The notes below the pieces were generated by a model, which had not been told where the DNA came from, ran no database searches, and saw only the letters and a list, made by a program, of their open reading frames with translations. The translations under genes and the position numbers were made by a program. This document shows, one piece after another, positions 31,390-40,745 of a stretch of DNA of 64,000 bases. Each line of letters opens with the position of its first letter. The first letter of the stretch is position 1. This stretch comes from Solimonas sp036405815 (GTDB lineage: Bacteria > Pseudomonadota > Gammaproteobacteria > Nevskiales > Nevskiaceae): the NCBI GenBank assembly GCA_036405815.1, contig DASWWX010000065.1, forward strand, positions 1 through 64,000, in the 5' to 3' direction.

Positions 31390-32748
31390 CTAGGCGGCCT
31401 GACGCGGTCGGGCGTCGTCGCCCTGGGCCAGCCGCAGCTCGCGCGTGCGCGGCGGCGCCCCGGTGATCAGACGGTCGCCTTCCTTGCGCGTGAAGTACTT
31501 CCAGCTCCATTGCAGGAACACGCGCACGCGCTGCTCGGCGTCGATCAGCGACATCACATGCACGAAGGCCCAGACGAACCACGCGAACACACCGCTGACC
31601 CGCATCACGCGCAGGTCGCCGACCGCCTTGTTCATGCCGATCACCGCCATCGAACCCAGATCGCGGTACTTGAACGGTGCGGGTGCCGGCTTGCCGGCCA
31701 GGCGCGCCCGCAGCAGCTTGGCGACGTAGCGCCCCTGCTGGATCGCCGCAGGGGCCAGGCCCGGCACCTCGCGGCCATTGGCGTCCTTGAGCCGCGCCAG
31801 ATCGCCGATCACGAAAATCTCGGGATGCCCCGGCAGCGCGCAATCCGGCCCCACCGTGACGCGGCCGCCACGATCCAGCAGCGCCCCGGTGCGCTCGGCC
31901 AGCAACTCGCCGAAATAGGACGCGCTGACGCCCGCCGCCCACAGCACGGTGCGCGTCTGCACGGTCTCCACCGTCTCGCCGGCCCGCATGCGCACGAAAT
32001 CCGCACCCAGATCCTCGACGCGCGTGCCGGTGCGCACGGTCACACCGAGCTCTTCGAGATGCCGACGCGCGGATGCGCGCAGACGCGCGTCGTACACGGG
32101 CAGCACATCGGGCGCGCCCTCCACCAGCAGAATGCGCGCCTGCCGCGGGTCGATGCGGCGGAAGTCCTTGACCATGGTCTTCTGCGCCAGCTCGCCGATG
32201 GCGCCGGCCAGTTCGACGCCGGTGGGGCCGGCACCGACGATGACGAACGTCATCAGGCGCTCGCGCTCGGCGGCATCGTCCGTGGCCTCTGCCAGCTCGA
32301 AAGCCTGGAACAGCTTGCGACGGATCTCGATGGCATGTTCGACCGTCTTCAGACCGGGCGCGAACGCGCGCCAGCTTTCACGGCCGAAGTAGGAATGCTT
32401 GACCCCGGTGGCGACGATCAGCGTGTCGTAGCGCAGCTCGCCATGTTCGTGGCGCAGCGTGCGCGTCGCCGGATCCAGATCGAAAGCGGTCGACGCGAAG
32501 CAGGTGACGTTGCGGTAATTGCGCAGCACCACCCGATGCGGGATCGCGATATCGCCCGGCGGAATCGCGCCGGTGGCGACCTGGTACAGCAGCGGCTGGA
32601 ACAGCTGGAAGTTGCGCTTGTCGAGCAAGGTCACCCGGCACCCGGCCTTGCCGAGCGCGCGCGCCGCGTGCAGGCCGCCGAAGCCGCCACCGACGATCAC
32701 CACATGGTGCTGCTGCGCGCTGGACATGCCGTTTTCACTTTTGTGCAT
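31390..32748 (-). CDS. ndh: Type II NADH dehydrogenase-like FAD oxidoreductase
   Basis: A 452-residue flavoprotein. The N-terminal FAD-binding Rossmann motif is VVIVGGGFGGLHAA. A second dinucleotide motif FVIVGAGPTGVELAGAI binds NADH. A conserved ATGVKHSYFG and C-terminal hydrophobic segment (about 375-400, FAWFVWAFVHVMSLI) suit a membrane-associated NDH-2 passing electrons to quinone without proton pumping. A related sulfide:quinone reductase is less likely, since I see no matching cysteine pattern. Confidence 0.85.
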   Translation of the reverse strand: MHKSENGMSSAQQHHVVIVGGGFGGLHAARALGKAGCRVTLLDKRNFQLFQPLLYQVATGAIPPGDIAIPHRVVLRNYRNVTCFASTAFDLDPATRTLRHEHGELRYDTLIVATGVKHSYFGRESWRAFAPGLKTVEHAIEIRRKLFQAFELAEATDDAAERERLMTFVIVGAGPTGVELAGAIGELAQKTMVKDFRRIDPRQARILLVEGAPDVLPVYDARLRASARRHLEELGVTVRTGTRVEDLGADFVRMRAGETVETVQTRTVLWAAGVSASYFGELLAERTGALLDRGGRVTVGPDCALPGHPEIFVIGDLARLKDANGREVPGLAPAAIQQGRYVAKLLRARLAGKPAPAPFKYRDLGSMAVIGMNKAVGDLRVMRVSGVFAWFVWAFVHVMSLIDAEQRVRVFLQWSWKYFTRKEGDRLITGAPPRTRELRLAQGDDARPRQAA

Positions 32749-32786
32749 TGCACAAACAGCTTACGGAGCGCCCCGGTGGCGGGCAA

Positions 32787-33689
32787 TCACCGCGACCTAA
32801 CAGGTTCTCCAGCCTCGGCGCCCTTACGCTTTTTGGGTGAGGCTTTAGCGACTTTTCGAACCATTTTGACGGGAGATGCCGATGGATAGCGCTTGCGCAG
32901 CCAGCGGTCCTGCAGCACGTACCGCGCGACCTTGCCGATCTCGCCGATGTAGCTGGCGTTGACCGCGCCCCCGATCACCGCGCCGAGCACCGGCGCCATG
33001 CCGGCTGCCTTGCGGGTGCCCAGGTGCGTGCTCATGCGGCTGGCCAGGGTCTGCAGGCTGAACTGCGTGGCTTCCTTGGCCAGTTCACGCTCCGCCACGC
33101 GCTCGACACCGTCGCGCCAGGCCGAGTCCAGCAATTCCGTCCCGTCGCGCAGCGCGGCCCACGCCGCCTGCTTTTCTTCCAGGCTGTTGGCGGACGCCAG
33201 CGCGAACACGCCGATCGGCAGCGCGCGATACGGCGTCTGCAGCCAGTCCTCGCCATAGCAATAGGCCGTGCGGTGGATCGTGCGCAGCGCCAGCGTCAGC
33301 AGCGACGGCACATCGGCCACCAGGCCAACCGCGCCGGCCGCGCCGAACACCGCGCCGCCGGCACCGCCCAGCAGCAGCCCGCGCCGCGCCACCCGCGTGG
33401 CCAAGGCATCGCAGGCCTCCATTGGCAGCGCCGTCAGATCGTCCAGGGTGTCGACGCCCGCCGCCCGCAGCACATCGCGCCGTCCCGACACGCGTCCCGC
33501 TACCCGCTCGATGTTGCGCAGCGCGCGCCGCAGCACATCCACAGGAATCAGGCGCTGCGCCGCCAGCGCCGCCTGCTGACCGGGGCGCGCCAGCAGACGC
33601 GTGCCCCAGCCGGGTTGTTCCGCGTACCAGGCTTCGATCTCCTCGGCCTGTGTGCGCTCGTAATCGCTGGGCGTCGTCGTGGTGACCAT
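32787..33689 (-). CDS. EcsC family protein
   Basis: A 300-residue protein of the EcsC family (PF12787), of unknown biochemical function. The conserved GGAGGAVFGAAGAVGLVADVPSL glycine-rich hydrophobic segment is centred near residue 120. The family is often membrane-associated. The C-terminus is basic. ATG 33689 (MVTTTTPSDY) is preferred to ATG 33707, which overlaps the divergent gene side. The divergent NRDE gene starts 53 bp away. Confidence 0.8.
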   Translation of the reverse strand: MVTTTTPSDYERTQAEEIEAWYAEQPGWGTRLLARPGQQAALAAQRLIPVDVLRRALRNIERVAGRVSGRRDVLRAAGVDTLDDLTALPMEACDALATRVARRGLLLGGAGGAVFGAAGAVGLVADVPSLLTLALRTIHRTAYCYGEDWLQTPYRALPIGVFALASANSLEEKQAAWAALRDGTELLDSAWRDGVERVAERELAKEATQFSLQTLASRMSTHLGTRKAAGMAPVLGAVIGGAVNASYIGEIGKVARYVLQDRWLRKRYPSASPVKMVRKVAKASPKKRKGAEAGEPVRSR

Positions 33690-33742
33690 GGGTCCGACTT
33701 TACACATTGACAGTGGCGCGTACCCGAACGGAAGCTGAACGC

Positions 33743-34501
33743 ATGTGCCTGATCGCCTTCGCGCTGAACGCGCACCCGCGGTATCGCCTGATCGTGGTCG
33801 CCAACCGCGACGAGTTTCATCACCGCCCGACCGAGGCTGCGCACTGGTGGCCGGATGCGCCGGGTCTGTTCGGTGGCCGCGACCTGCAGCAGGGCGGCAC
33901 CTGGATGGCCTGCACCCGCGCCGGCCGCTGGGCCGCCGTCACCAACGTGCGGCGCATGGTGCCGCCGAATCCGGCCGCGCCGTCGCGCGGCGCGCTGGTC
34001 GCCGACTATCTGCGCGGCACGCACGCGCCCGCAGCGGCGGCTCAGCGCCTGCTGCCCGAAGCACCGCGCTACGCCGGCTTCAACCTGCTGCTGGGCGACG
34101 GCAGCGGCTGTGCGTATCTCGGCAACGAGGCGCAACCGCCGACGCGCGAACTGGCGGACGGCCTGCACGCGGTCAGCAATGCGTCGCTGGACACGCCCTG
34201 GCCCAAGCTGCTGCGCCTGCGCCAGGCACTGGCCGGCTGGTGCGCCAGCGCCAACACGCGCCACGACGCCTTGTTCGAGGCGCTGGCCGACGAAACGCCG
34301 GTTGCCGACAACGAGCTGCCGGACACCGGCGTCGGTCTCGCGCACGAGCGCTTTCTCGCCACGCCCTTCATTCGCAGTCCGACCTACGGCACGCGCGCCA
34401 GCACGCTGCTGACGATCGGCGATGACGGCATCGTGTTCCACGAGCGCCGCTTCGGCGCCAACGGCGTCGCACTCGGCGAAACCCGCGAGCGCCTGGCGTG
34501 A
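33743..34501 (+). CDS. NRDE (TANGO2-like) family protein
   Basis: A 252-residue protein of the NRDE/TANGO2 family. It begins MCLIAFALNAHPRYRLIVVANRDE, with the conserved Cys2 and the NRDEF motif that names the family. The fold resembles Ntn hydrolases, in which Cys2 could become the nucleophile after Met removal. The biochemical role is unsettled. Its stop overlaps the GTG start of ogt (GTGA), so the two are translationally coupled. Confidence 0.85.
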   Translation: MCLIAFALNAHPRYRLIVVANRDEFHHRPTEAAHWWPDAPGLFGGRDLQQGGTWMACTRAGRWAAVTNVRRMVPPNPAAPSRGALVADYLRGTHAPAAAAQRLLPEAPRYAGFNLLLGDGSGCAYLGNEAQPPTRELADGLHAVSNASLDTPWPKLLRLRQALAGWCASANTRHDALFEALADETPVADNELPDTGVGLAHERFLATPFIRSPTYGTRASTLLTIGDDGIVFHERRFGANGVALGETRERLA

Positions 34502-35106
34502 CGCGCATCGCGGCCGCCGCGTCGTCGCCGCTGTACCGCGCACGCCTGGACAGTCCGCTCGGCGCACTGGAGGCGATGGCCGAGGACGCAGGCGTGCTGC
34601 TGCTGGAATTCGACGAGCCGCGCCGGCTGGACCTGCAGCGCCGACGGCTGCGGCGGTACCGCAACGGCGCGGTGCGCGACGCCATGCATCCGCTGCTCGA
34701 GCGGCTGCGGGAGGAACTCACCGCTTACTGGGCCGGCCGCCTGCACCGCTTCTCGGTGCCGCTGTCGCTGACCGGCACCGACTTCCAGTGCGAGGTCTGG
34801 TCCGCACTGCAGCAGATTCCCTACGGCCAGACCCGCGCCTACGAACAACTCGCCGCGATGCTCGGGCGCACGAACGCCAGTCGCGCGATTGGCGCGGCCA
34901 ACGGCGCCAACCGCCTCGCCCTCCTGATCCCCTGCCACCGTCTGATCGGCAAACAAGGCCAGCTGACCGGCTACGGCGGTGGGTTGTGGCGCAAGCAGCG
35001 CCTGCTGGCGCTGGAAGCCGGGGATCCGGAAGCGGCGCGCGAGGCCGCGCCGGCTGCGGTCAGGCCAAACGCAGGCCGCCGTCCACCGGCAGCACCGCGC
35101 CGGTGA
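34498..35106 (+). CDS. ogt: Methylated-DNA--protein-cysteine methyltransferase
   Basis: A 202-residue DNA-repair protein that moves the alkyl group from O6-alkylguanine to its own cysteine. The active site is PCHRLIG, with the DNA-binding helix-turn-helix QIPYGQTRAYEQLAAMLG and the Asn hinge NGANRLALLIPCHR. The C-terminal 30 residues are Ala/Arg-rich and not family-like. They lie over the end of the convergent reductase gene (47 bp of overlap). Start is GTG 34498, coupled to the NRDE gene. Confidence 0.9.
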   Translation: MTRIAAAASSPLYRARLDSPLGALEAMAEDAGVLLLEFDEPRRLDLQRRRLRRYRNGAVRDAMHPLLERLREELTAYWAGRLHRFSVPLSLTGTDFQCEVWSALQQIPYGQTRAYEQLAAMLGRTNASRAIGAANGANRLALLIPCHRLIGKQGQLTGYGGGLWRKQRLLALEAGDPEAAREAAPAAVRPNAGRRPPAAPRR

Positions 35107-35803
35107 GGTAGGCCGCTTCGTCGGAGAGCAGGAAGCGCACCGCTTCTGCGATCGCCTCGGCGCCCCCCAGACGACCGAGCGGAATCCGCGCCAGCTCGGC
35201 ATGCTGCTGCCGCGCGCTCAGCGCCGCCTCGGCCTCCGGCCACAGCATGTGGCCGGGCGCTACGCCATTGACGCGCACACGCGGCGCCAGCTCCAGCGCC
35301 AGCGCCTCGGTCAGCGCCCACAGCCCCGCCTTGGCGGCGGTGTAGGCGGCGTACCCCCGCTGCGGTTTGCGCGCGTGCACATCGAGCAGGTTCACCACCG
35401 CGCCGCCGGATGCATCCATGCGCGAGACGCAGGCCTGGGTCAGCAGCAGTGGGGCCTTCAGATTGCTGCCGATCAGCTCATCGAACTGCTCGGGCTTGAT
35501 GGTGCCCAGCGGCGTCTGGAAGAACGTCGACGCGTTGTTGACCAGCGCATCGAGCCGCTGCCAGCAGCCATAGGCCTCGCGCACCAGCGCCTCGATCGCC
35601 ATCGGATCGAGCAGATCGGCGCGGTCGGCATGCGCGGATGCGGGCCGCTGCGCATTCAGCGCCTCGGCCAGCGTACAGACCTCGTCGTAGGACTGGTTGG
35701 CGTGCAACACCACGTTCCAGCCGGCGGCGTGCAAAACCTGCGCGATCGCTGCGCCGATGCGCCGACCCGCGCCCGTGACCAAGACCACCTTTGGCGTATC
35801 CAT
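35060..35803 (-). CDS. Pteridine reductase, short-chain dehydrogenase family
   Basis: A 247-residue NADPH-dependent SDR. The cofactor motif is TGAGRRIGAAI, with the Arg typical of pteridine reductases (FolM/PTR1) instead of the usual Gly-rich TGxxxGxG. Other marks are NNAS, the catalytic YAAYTAAKAG (Tyr-x3-Lys) and a preceding Asp in place of the usual Ser (LLDVHARKP), also found in PTR1-type enzymes. It probably reduces dihydro-monapterin or dihydrofolate. Its 3' end overlaps ogt by 47 bp. Confidence 0.85.
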   Translation of the reverse strand: MDTPKVVLVTGAGRRIGAAIAQVLHAAGWNVVLHANQSYDEVCTLAEALNAQRPASAHADRADLLDPMAIEALVREAYGCWQRLDALVNNASTFFQTPLGTIKPEQFDELIGSNLKAPLLLTQACVSRMDASGGAVVNLLDVHARKPQRGYAAYTAAKAGLWALTEALALELAPRVRVNGVAPGHMLWPEAEAALSARQQHAELARIPLGRLGGAEAIAEAVRFLLSDEAAYLTGAVLPVDGGLRLA

Positions 35804-35865
35804 TCCCTTATCCTACGCCGCCCTTGCCGCCGATCGTGGCACTCGTTCAACTCACGCAGGCTCCC

Positions 35866-36663
35866 ATGGATCTGATTCAAGCGATCGTGCTCGCCCTGGT
35901 TCAGGGTCTGACCGAAATCCTGCCGGTCTCCAGCTCCGGCCACCTGGTGCTGGTACCGCACCTGCTGGGTTGGCCCGACCAGGGCCTGGCCTACGACGTG
36001 GCGCTGCATGTCGGCACGCTGTTCGCGGTCATCACCTACTTCCGCCGCGAAGTGCTGGCGATGGCGCAATCCTGGGGCGGCTCGCTGGTCGGCAAGCCGC
36101 TGGACGAGCAATCGCGCTTCGCCTGGCGCCTGGTGCTGGCGACGATCCCGGCCGCCGTCGCCGGCCTGCTGCTCGGCGATCTGATCGAAGAACACCTGCG
36201 CTCGCCGAAGGTCATCATCGTCACGCTGATCGGCTTTGGCCTGCTGCTGGGCTGGGCCGACTGGCGCGCGCCGGAAGGCAAGAGCGAACTGCAGACCGGC
36301 TGGCGCGAAGCACTGATCATCGGCTGCGCGCAGGTGCTGGCGCTGATCCCCGGCACCTCGCGCTCCGGCATCACGATGACGGCCGGCCGCTTCCTCGGTC
36401 TGTCGCGCATCGGCGCGGCGCGCTTCTCGTTCCTGATGTCGATCCCGGTGATTCTGCTGGCCGGCAGCTACAAGCTGCTGCAGCTCGCCTTCGGCGACGC
36501 GCCGGTGGACTGGGGCCTGATGGTCACCGGCATGAGCGTGGCCTTCGTCAGCACGCTGTTCAGCATCCATATCCTGCTGCGCCTGGTGCAGCGCGTCGGC
36601 TTCCTGCCGTTCGTGATCTACCGCCTGCTGCTCGGTGTGCTGCTGATCGTCATCTTCTATTGA
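35866..36663 (+). CDS. uppP: Undecaprenyl-diphosphatase
   Basis: A 265-residue inner-membrane enzyme with about eight membrane helices that recycles undecaprenyl pyrophosphate to the monophosphate for wall synthesis. The two active-site motifs are LPVSSSGHLVL and GTSRSGITMTAGRFLG. ATG 35866 (MDLIQAIVLALVQGLTE) is the family start. Its end overlaps the convergent cca by 7 bp. Also known as BacA, linked to bacitracin resistance. Confidence 0.96.
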   Translation: MDLIQAIVLALVQGLTEILPVSSSGHLVLVPHLLGWPDQGLAYDVALHVGTLFAVITYFRREVLAMAQSWGGSLVGKPLDEQSRFAWRLVLATIPAAVAGLLLGDLIEEHLRSPKVIIVTLIGFGLLLGWADWRAPEGKSELQTGWREALIIGCAQVLALIPGTSRSGITMTAGRFLGLSRIGAARFSFLMSIPVILLAGSYKLLQLAFGDAPVDWGLMVTGMSVAFVSTLFSIHILLRLVQRVGFLPFVIYRLLLGVLLIVIFY

Positions 36664-37901
36664 GCCAGCGGCGGCGTCTGCGCCGCCTTGAACGCGGCCA
36701 GACGCTCGACGCGGCGGCGCTTCAATTCCTTGCCGACCGCAGCGCCGCTGTGGCCATCGGCCAGCACCTGGGCGTTGTCGATCTCGCGCGCCGCCACGGC
36801 GGCAGCGCGCAGGTAGTCGGACTGCGGGTAGTCGCACTGCTCGAACCCGAGCCGCCCGCGCGCATCGCTCTCGCAGGCCTGCAGCAGCAGCTCGAAACGG
36901 CCGCCATCGCGCAGCGCCAGCAGACGTTCCAGCAGATCGAGCAGCGTCTGCGGTCGCAGCTCGCGCACGCGATGCACCAGCAGATGCTCGCGCGTGTGGA
37001 TCACCGCCAGATCGCGCAGCGCCGACGGCACGCGCAGGCGCGCGCTGAACGCTTCCACCAGCGGCACGCCGCGCGCATCGTGCATGCGATGCGACGGCCA
37101 CTCGACCACTGGCGTCTTCGCCTTGCCCAGGTCGTGCACCAGCGCGCAGTACCGCACCGCGATGTCGTGGCCGGCGCGCGTGGCGGCATCTACGCACATC
37201 AGCGTGTGCACGAGGCTGTCGACCTCCGGGTGATAGTCGGCGCGCTGCGGCACGCCGGCCAGCGCATCGAGTTCCGGCATCACCCGCGCCAGCGCGCCGC
37301 AGGCGCGCAGCGTCTGGAAATACACGCTGGGGCGCTCGGCCTGCAGCAGCGCCTTCTGCGTTTCCTGCCAGACGCGCTCCGGCACCAGGTGATCGACCTC
37401 GCCGGCGGACACCATGTCGCGCATCAGCGCCATCGTCTCGTCGGCCACCGAAAACCCCAGCGGCGCGAAGCGCGCATGGAAGCGCGCCAGCCGCAGCACG
37501 CGCACCGGATCTTCGGCAAACGCCGCGGACACATGCCGCAGCACGCGCGCCTGCAGATCGCGCGCGCCGCCATGCGGATCGACCCGCACGCCGTTCTCGT
37601 CCTCGGCGATGGCATTGATCGTCAGATCGCGCCGCAGCAGATCGTCCTCGAGCGTGACCTCGGGGCCGGCGTGCACGACGAAACCGCGATAGCCGTGACC
37701 GGACTTGCGCTCGGTGCGCGCCAGCGCGTGCTCTTCCTTGGTCTGCGGATGCAGGAACACGGGAAAATCGCGCCCGACCTGGCGGTAACCTTCAGCGACC
37801 ATCGCCTCCGGCGTGGCACCGACCACGACCCAGTCGTGCTCCTTGACCGGCAGGCCGAGCAGGCGATCGCGCACCGCGCCGCCGACCAGATAGCGCTTCA
37901 T
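36657..37901 (-). CDS. cca: CCA-adding tRNA nucleotidyltransferase
   Basis: A 414-residue enzyme that adds or repairs the CCA end of tRNAs. The N-terminal nucleotidyltransferase site is LVGGAVRDRLLGLPVKEHDW. The catalytic pattern continues with RRDLTINAIAED. A C-terminal HD domain (HDLGKAKTP) gives phosphatase and phosphodiesterase activity as in E. coli. It lies 7 bp downstream of slt on the same strand. Confidence 0.95.
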   Translation of the reverse strand: MKRYLVGGAVRDRLLGLPVKEHDWVVVGATPEAMVAEGYRQVGRDFPVFLHPQTKEEHALARTERKSGHGYRGFVVHAGPEVTLEDDLLRRDLTINAIAEDENGVRVDPHGGARDLQARVLRHVSAAFAEDPVRVLRLARFHARFAPLGFSVADETMALMRDMVSAGEVDHLVPERVWQETQKALLQAERPSVYFQTLRACGALARVMPELDALAGVPQRADYHPEVDSLVHTLMCVDAATRAGHDIAVRYCALVHDLGKAKTPVVEWPSHRMHDARGVPLVEAFSARLRVPSALRDLAVIHTREHLLVHRVRELRPQTLLDLLERLLALRDGGRFELLLQACESDARGRLGFEQCDYPQSDYLRAAAVAAREIDNAQVLADGHSGAAVGKELKRRRVERLAAFKAAQTPPLAQ

Positions 37902-37908
37902 CGCCGTC

Positions 37909-39840
37909 TCACCGCGCCGGCGGCCGGTGCACCGGCTGCAGCAGCGGCGTCACGTCCAGCGGCTTGCCGTCGAGCGTGGCGCGCGCGGCCATGTGCCAGA
38001 GGATGCGCTGCAAGTAGCCGCGGGTTTCGTTGAACGGCACGTTCTCGATCCAGAAATCGGCGTCCATCGGCTGCTCCGGCAGCCAGCGCGGCACCGCGTT
38101 GGGTCCGGCGTTGTAGGCCGCCAGCGTCAGCAGGAACTGGCCGTCGAAGCGATCCGTCATCTCGCGCAGATAGGCCGCGCCCAGCGGCACGTTGACCTCG
38201 GGGCGGAACAGCGACTCGCGCGTCGGCGCCGGCATCTGCCAGCGCCGCGCCACGCCCTGTGCGGTCGGCAGCAGCAGCTGCAGCAAGCCGTAGGCATTGG
38301 CCGACGACACCGCCTGCGGATGGAACAGGCTCTCCTGGCGCATCACGCCGTAGATCCACGCCGTCTGCAGATTGGTGTGCTGCGCCGCACGGCGGATTTC
38401 GGCGGCATAGGCATCCGGATGCGTCCACTCCAGGGCATCGCCGGCATTAGCCTGCGCGAGCATCGACACCGCCTGCACGTGCCAGCCCCAGGCCGACGCG
38501 AGCTGCGCCGCCTGCACCCGGCCGGCGGCGTCCAGATCGGCGGTGGCGTCGCGCCATTCGGCGTTGGCCCAGTTGGCGCGGCCGATCGCATTGAGTTCGC
38601 GCGCGCGCAGCAGCGCGGGCCGTTGCAGCAGCTGCGCCTGCAATTCGGCATCGCGCGCCAGCGGCCGCGAGCGCGCGCGGTAGGGCTCGCCCAGGCGCCA
38701 GGCCGACAGCAGCCCGTAATAGCCGTTGTCCTCGGTCAGCGTGCGGTAAATCGGCGGCGACTGCCGGCCACGACCCAGCACTTCCAGCACGCGCGCACGC
38801 CAGTAGATCCAGCGCGGTTCGGCGGCCATGTCGGCCGGCAACTGATGCAGCCACTGCGAGGCCTGTTCGAGCTGGCGGTTCCACAGCGCGCTGCGGATGC
38901 GCCATTCATGGGTGCGCGCGTCCTGCGCGGTTTCGGGAATCGCGCGGAACGCTGCCAGTGCCTCCGGCTTGCGATCCCACGACAAGCCCAGCGCCGCCCA
39001 GCGCTGCAGCTCCTCGTATTGGCCCGGCTCGAAGCGACGCCGGTCGAAGCGCTGCAACAAGGCCTGCGCACCGCTGCTGTCGCGACGCGCGTAGCGCGAA
39101 AAACCCGCCAGCAAGGCCTGCCACTCGAAACGGATCGACGCATCGCCCGCGATCACGCCCAGCTCTCGCGGCGGATCGCGCAGCAAGCGCTGCCACTGCG
39201 CCAGCGGTGCGCGCTGCGCTTCCGGCAATTGCTTGATCAGCCAATCGGACAGTTCCACGTTGCCGTCGCTCAGCGCCTTGCGTGCGCGCTGTTCGGTACG
39301 CGCCGGCGTGAGCTGACCCTGCGCCTGCAGCCAGCGGAACGGCGCGACGCAAGCCTGCGACATCTGCGGCGCCTCGACCCAGAACGCGATCAGCTCGTCC
39401 TGCAGACCGGCGAGATCGCCGGTTTCGATACGCGCCTGATAGCGGTGGCAGTTCAGCCCCGGATCGGCGCTATCCGCACGGTACTGCGCGAGAAACGCCG
39501 GCCACTGCGCGCGCTGCGCCAGGCTGTTGAGCCACTGCCGGCGCAGATCGCGCGACACCGGCAGGTTCGGGTATTCGTCGAGAAAGCGCAGCACCGCGAC
39601 ATCGGTCGCATCGCCCGGCTGGCGCTGCACCGCCGACTGCAGGCGCGCCGCCTGCAGGTACGGATACAGCCGGTACTCGCGCAGCGCGGCGGTGTCGGGC
39701 GTGGTCGGCGTCACGCCGGCTTCGGCCTGCGTCAGCGCCGACTGGAACGCCGCGCGGCGCGCGTCGTCCTGCGCCGCCGCCGGCCACGCAAGCGCCCACA
39801 TCAACAACAGGACCAACAGGCTCTGGGGGGTCATGGTCAT
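37909..39840 (-). CDS. slt: Soluble lytic murein transglycosylase
   Basis: A 643-residue periplasmic enzyme. Signal peptide MTMTPQSLLVLLLMWALAWPAAAQ. A long alpha-helical superhelical U/L-domain (about 25-470) is followed by the lysozyme-like catalytic domain, with the catalytic Glu in YGVMRQESLF and the AYGLLQLLLPTAQG motif. It cleaves glycan strands with formation of 1,6-anhydro-MurNAc. Length matches Slt70. Closely upstream of cca. Confidence 0.93.
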   Translation of the reverse strand: MTMTPQSLLVLLLMWALAWPAAAQDDARRAAFQSALTQAEAGVTPTTPDTAALREYRLYPYLQAARLQSAVQRQPGDATDVAVLRFLDEYPNLPVSRDLRRQWLNSLAQRAQWPAFLAQYRADSADPGLNCHRYQARIETGDLAGLQDELIAFWVEAPQMSQACVAPFRWLQAQGQLTPARTEQRARKALSDGNVELSDWLIKQLPEAQRAPLAQWQRLLRDPPRELGVIAGDASIRFEWQALLAGFSRYARRDSSGAQALLQRFDRRRFEPGQYEELQRWAALGLSWDRKPEALAAFRAIPETAQDARTHEWRIRSALWNRQLEQASQWLHQLPADMAAEPRWIYWRARVLEVLGRGRQSPPIYRTLTEDNGYYGLLSAWRLGEPYRARSRPLARDAELQAQLLQRPALLRARELNAIGRANWANAEWRDATADLDAAGRVQAAQLASAWGWHVQAVSMLAQANAGDALEWTHPDAYAAEIRRAAQHTNLQTAWIYGVMRQESLFHPQAVSSANAYGLLQLLLPTAQGVARRWQMPAPTRESLFRPEVNVPLGAAYLREMTDRFDGQFLLTLAAYNAGPNAVPRWLPEQPMDADFWIENVPFNETRGYLQRILWHMAARATLDGKPLDVTPLLQPVHRPPAR

Positions 39841-39905
39841 CAGTTAGGATGCGCGCCTGCCATTGTAGTTCCCGTCGTCGCGGAACGAGACTCACGAGCG
39901 CGCCC

Positions 39906-40709
39906 ATGGAATCCCTGCTGATCTTCCTCGTCACCGGTGCGGTCGCCGGCGTGCTGGCCGGCCTGTTCGGCGTCGGCGGCGGCCTGATCATGGTGCCGGC
40001 GCTGGCCCTCGTGCTGCCCTCGCAGGGCTTCGGCCCCGAGGTCTACATGCAGAGCGCAATCGGCACCTCGCTGGCGGTGATCGCGCTGACGTCGATCTCG
40101 TCGACCTGGTCGCATCACCGGCGCGGCGGCGTGCGCTGGCCGGTGTTCTGGCGCTTCTCGACCGGCCTTGCGATCGGCGCGCTGGTCGGCGCCTGGGTCG
40201 CCGATCAACTCGCTGGCGACACGCTCAAGCGCATCGTCGCGATCGGCGCCCTGCTGGTGTCGATCCAGATGTTCTGGAAGAGCTTCCGCCCCGGCCCCGC
40301 GCGCACAGAACCGCCGCGCGACCCGCCGGCACCGGAGCTGCTGGGCGCGGGCGGCATCATCGGCCTGCTGTCCTCGCTGATCGGCATCGGCGGCGGCTCG
40401 CTGACGGTGCCGTATCTGTCGGCGCGCGGCCTGTCGATCCATCAAGCTGTGGGCACCGCCGCGGCCGGCGGCGTGCCGATCGCCTGGGCCGGCGCCATCG
40501 GCTTCATCGTCACCGGCTGGGCGCACGCCGACCTGCCGGGCGCGCACCTGGGCTACGTCAGCCTCGGCGCCTTCGCCGGCCTGGCCGTGGCCAGCGTCGC
40601 CACCGCACCGCTGGGCGCGCGCCTGGCGCACCGCCTGCCGCCGCCGCTGCTGAAGCGCGCCTTCGCCTCACTCCTTTGCGTGATTGGGCTGAAGATGCTC
40701 ATTGGCTAG
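39906..40709 (+). CDS. TSUP family membrane permease
   Basis: A 267-residue inner-membrane protein of the TauE/SafE (sulfite exporter) family with about eight helices. The duplicated family motif appears as GLFGVGGGLIMVPAL and IGIGGGSLTVPYLSARG. These proteins move sulfur-containing anions such as sulfite or sulfate. sat follows after 36 bp, so a role in sulfate or sulfite traffic is likely. ATG 39906 is the best start; the frame is open upstream of it to 39849. Confidence 0.88.
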   Translation: MESLLIFLVTGAVAGVLAGLFGVGGGLIMVPALALVLPSQGFGPEVYMQSAIGTSLAVIALTSISSTWSHHRRGGVRWPVFWRFSTGLAIGALVGAWVADQLAGDTLKRIVAIGALLVSIQMFWKSFRPGPARTEPPRDPPAPELLGAGGIIGLLSSLIGIGGGSLTVPYLSARGLSIHQAVGTAAAGGVPIAWAGAIGFIVTGWAHADLPGAHLGYVSLGAFAGLAVASVATAPLGARLAHRLPPPLLKRAFASLLCVIGLKMLIG

Positions 40710-40712
40710 AAT
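40684..40712 (+). promoter_or_regulatory. Putative sigma70 promoter of sat
   Basis: TTGGGC (40684-40689), 17-bp spacer, TAGAAT (40707-40712). It overlaps the 3' end of the TSUP gene and shares the GGCTAGAAT context of the rpsU promoter. Confidence 0.5.
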
Positions 40713-40745
40713 TGCGCCCCGCACGATCCATCCCGAGGAATCCCG

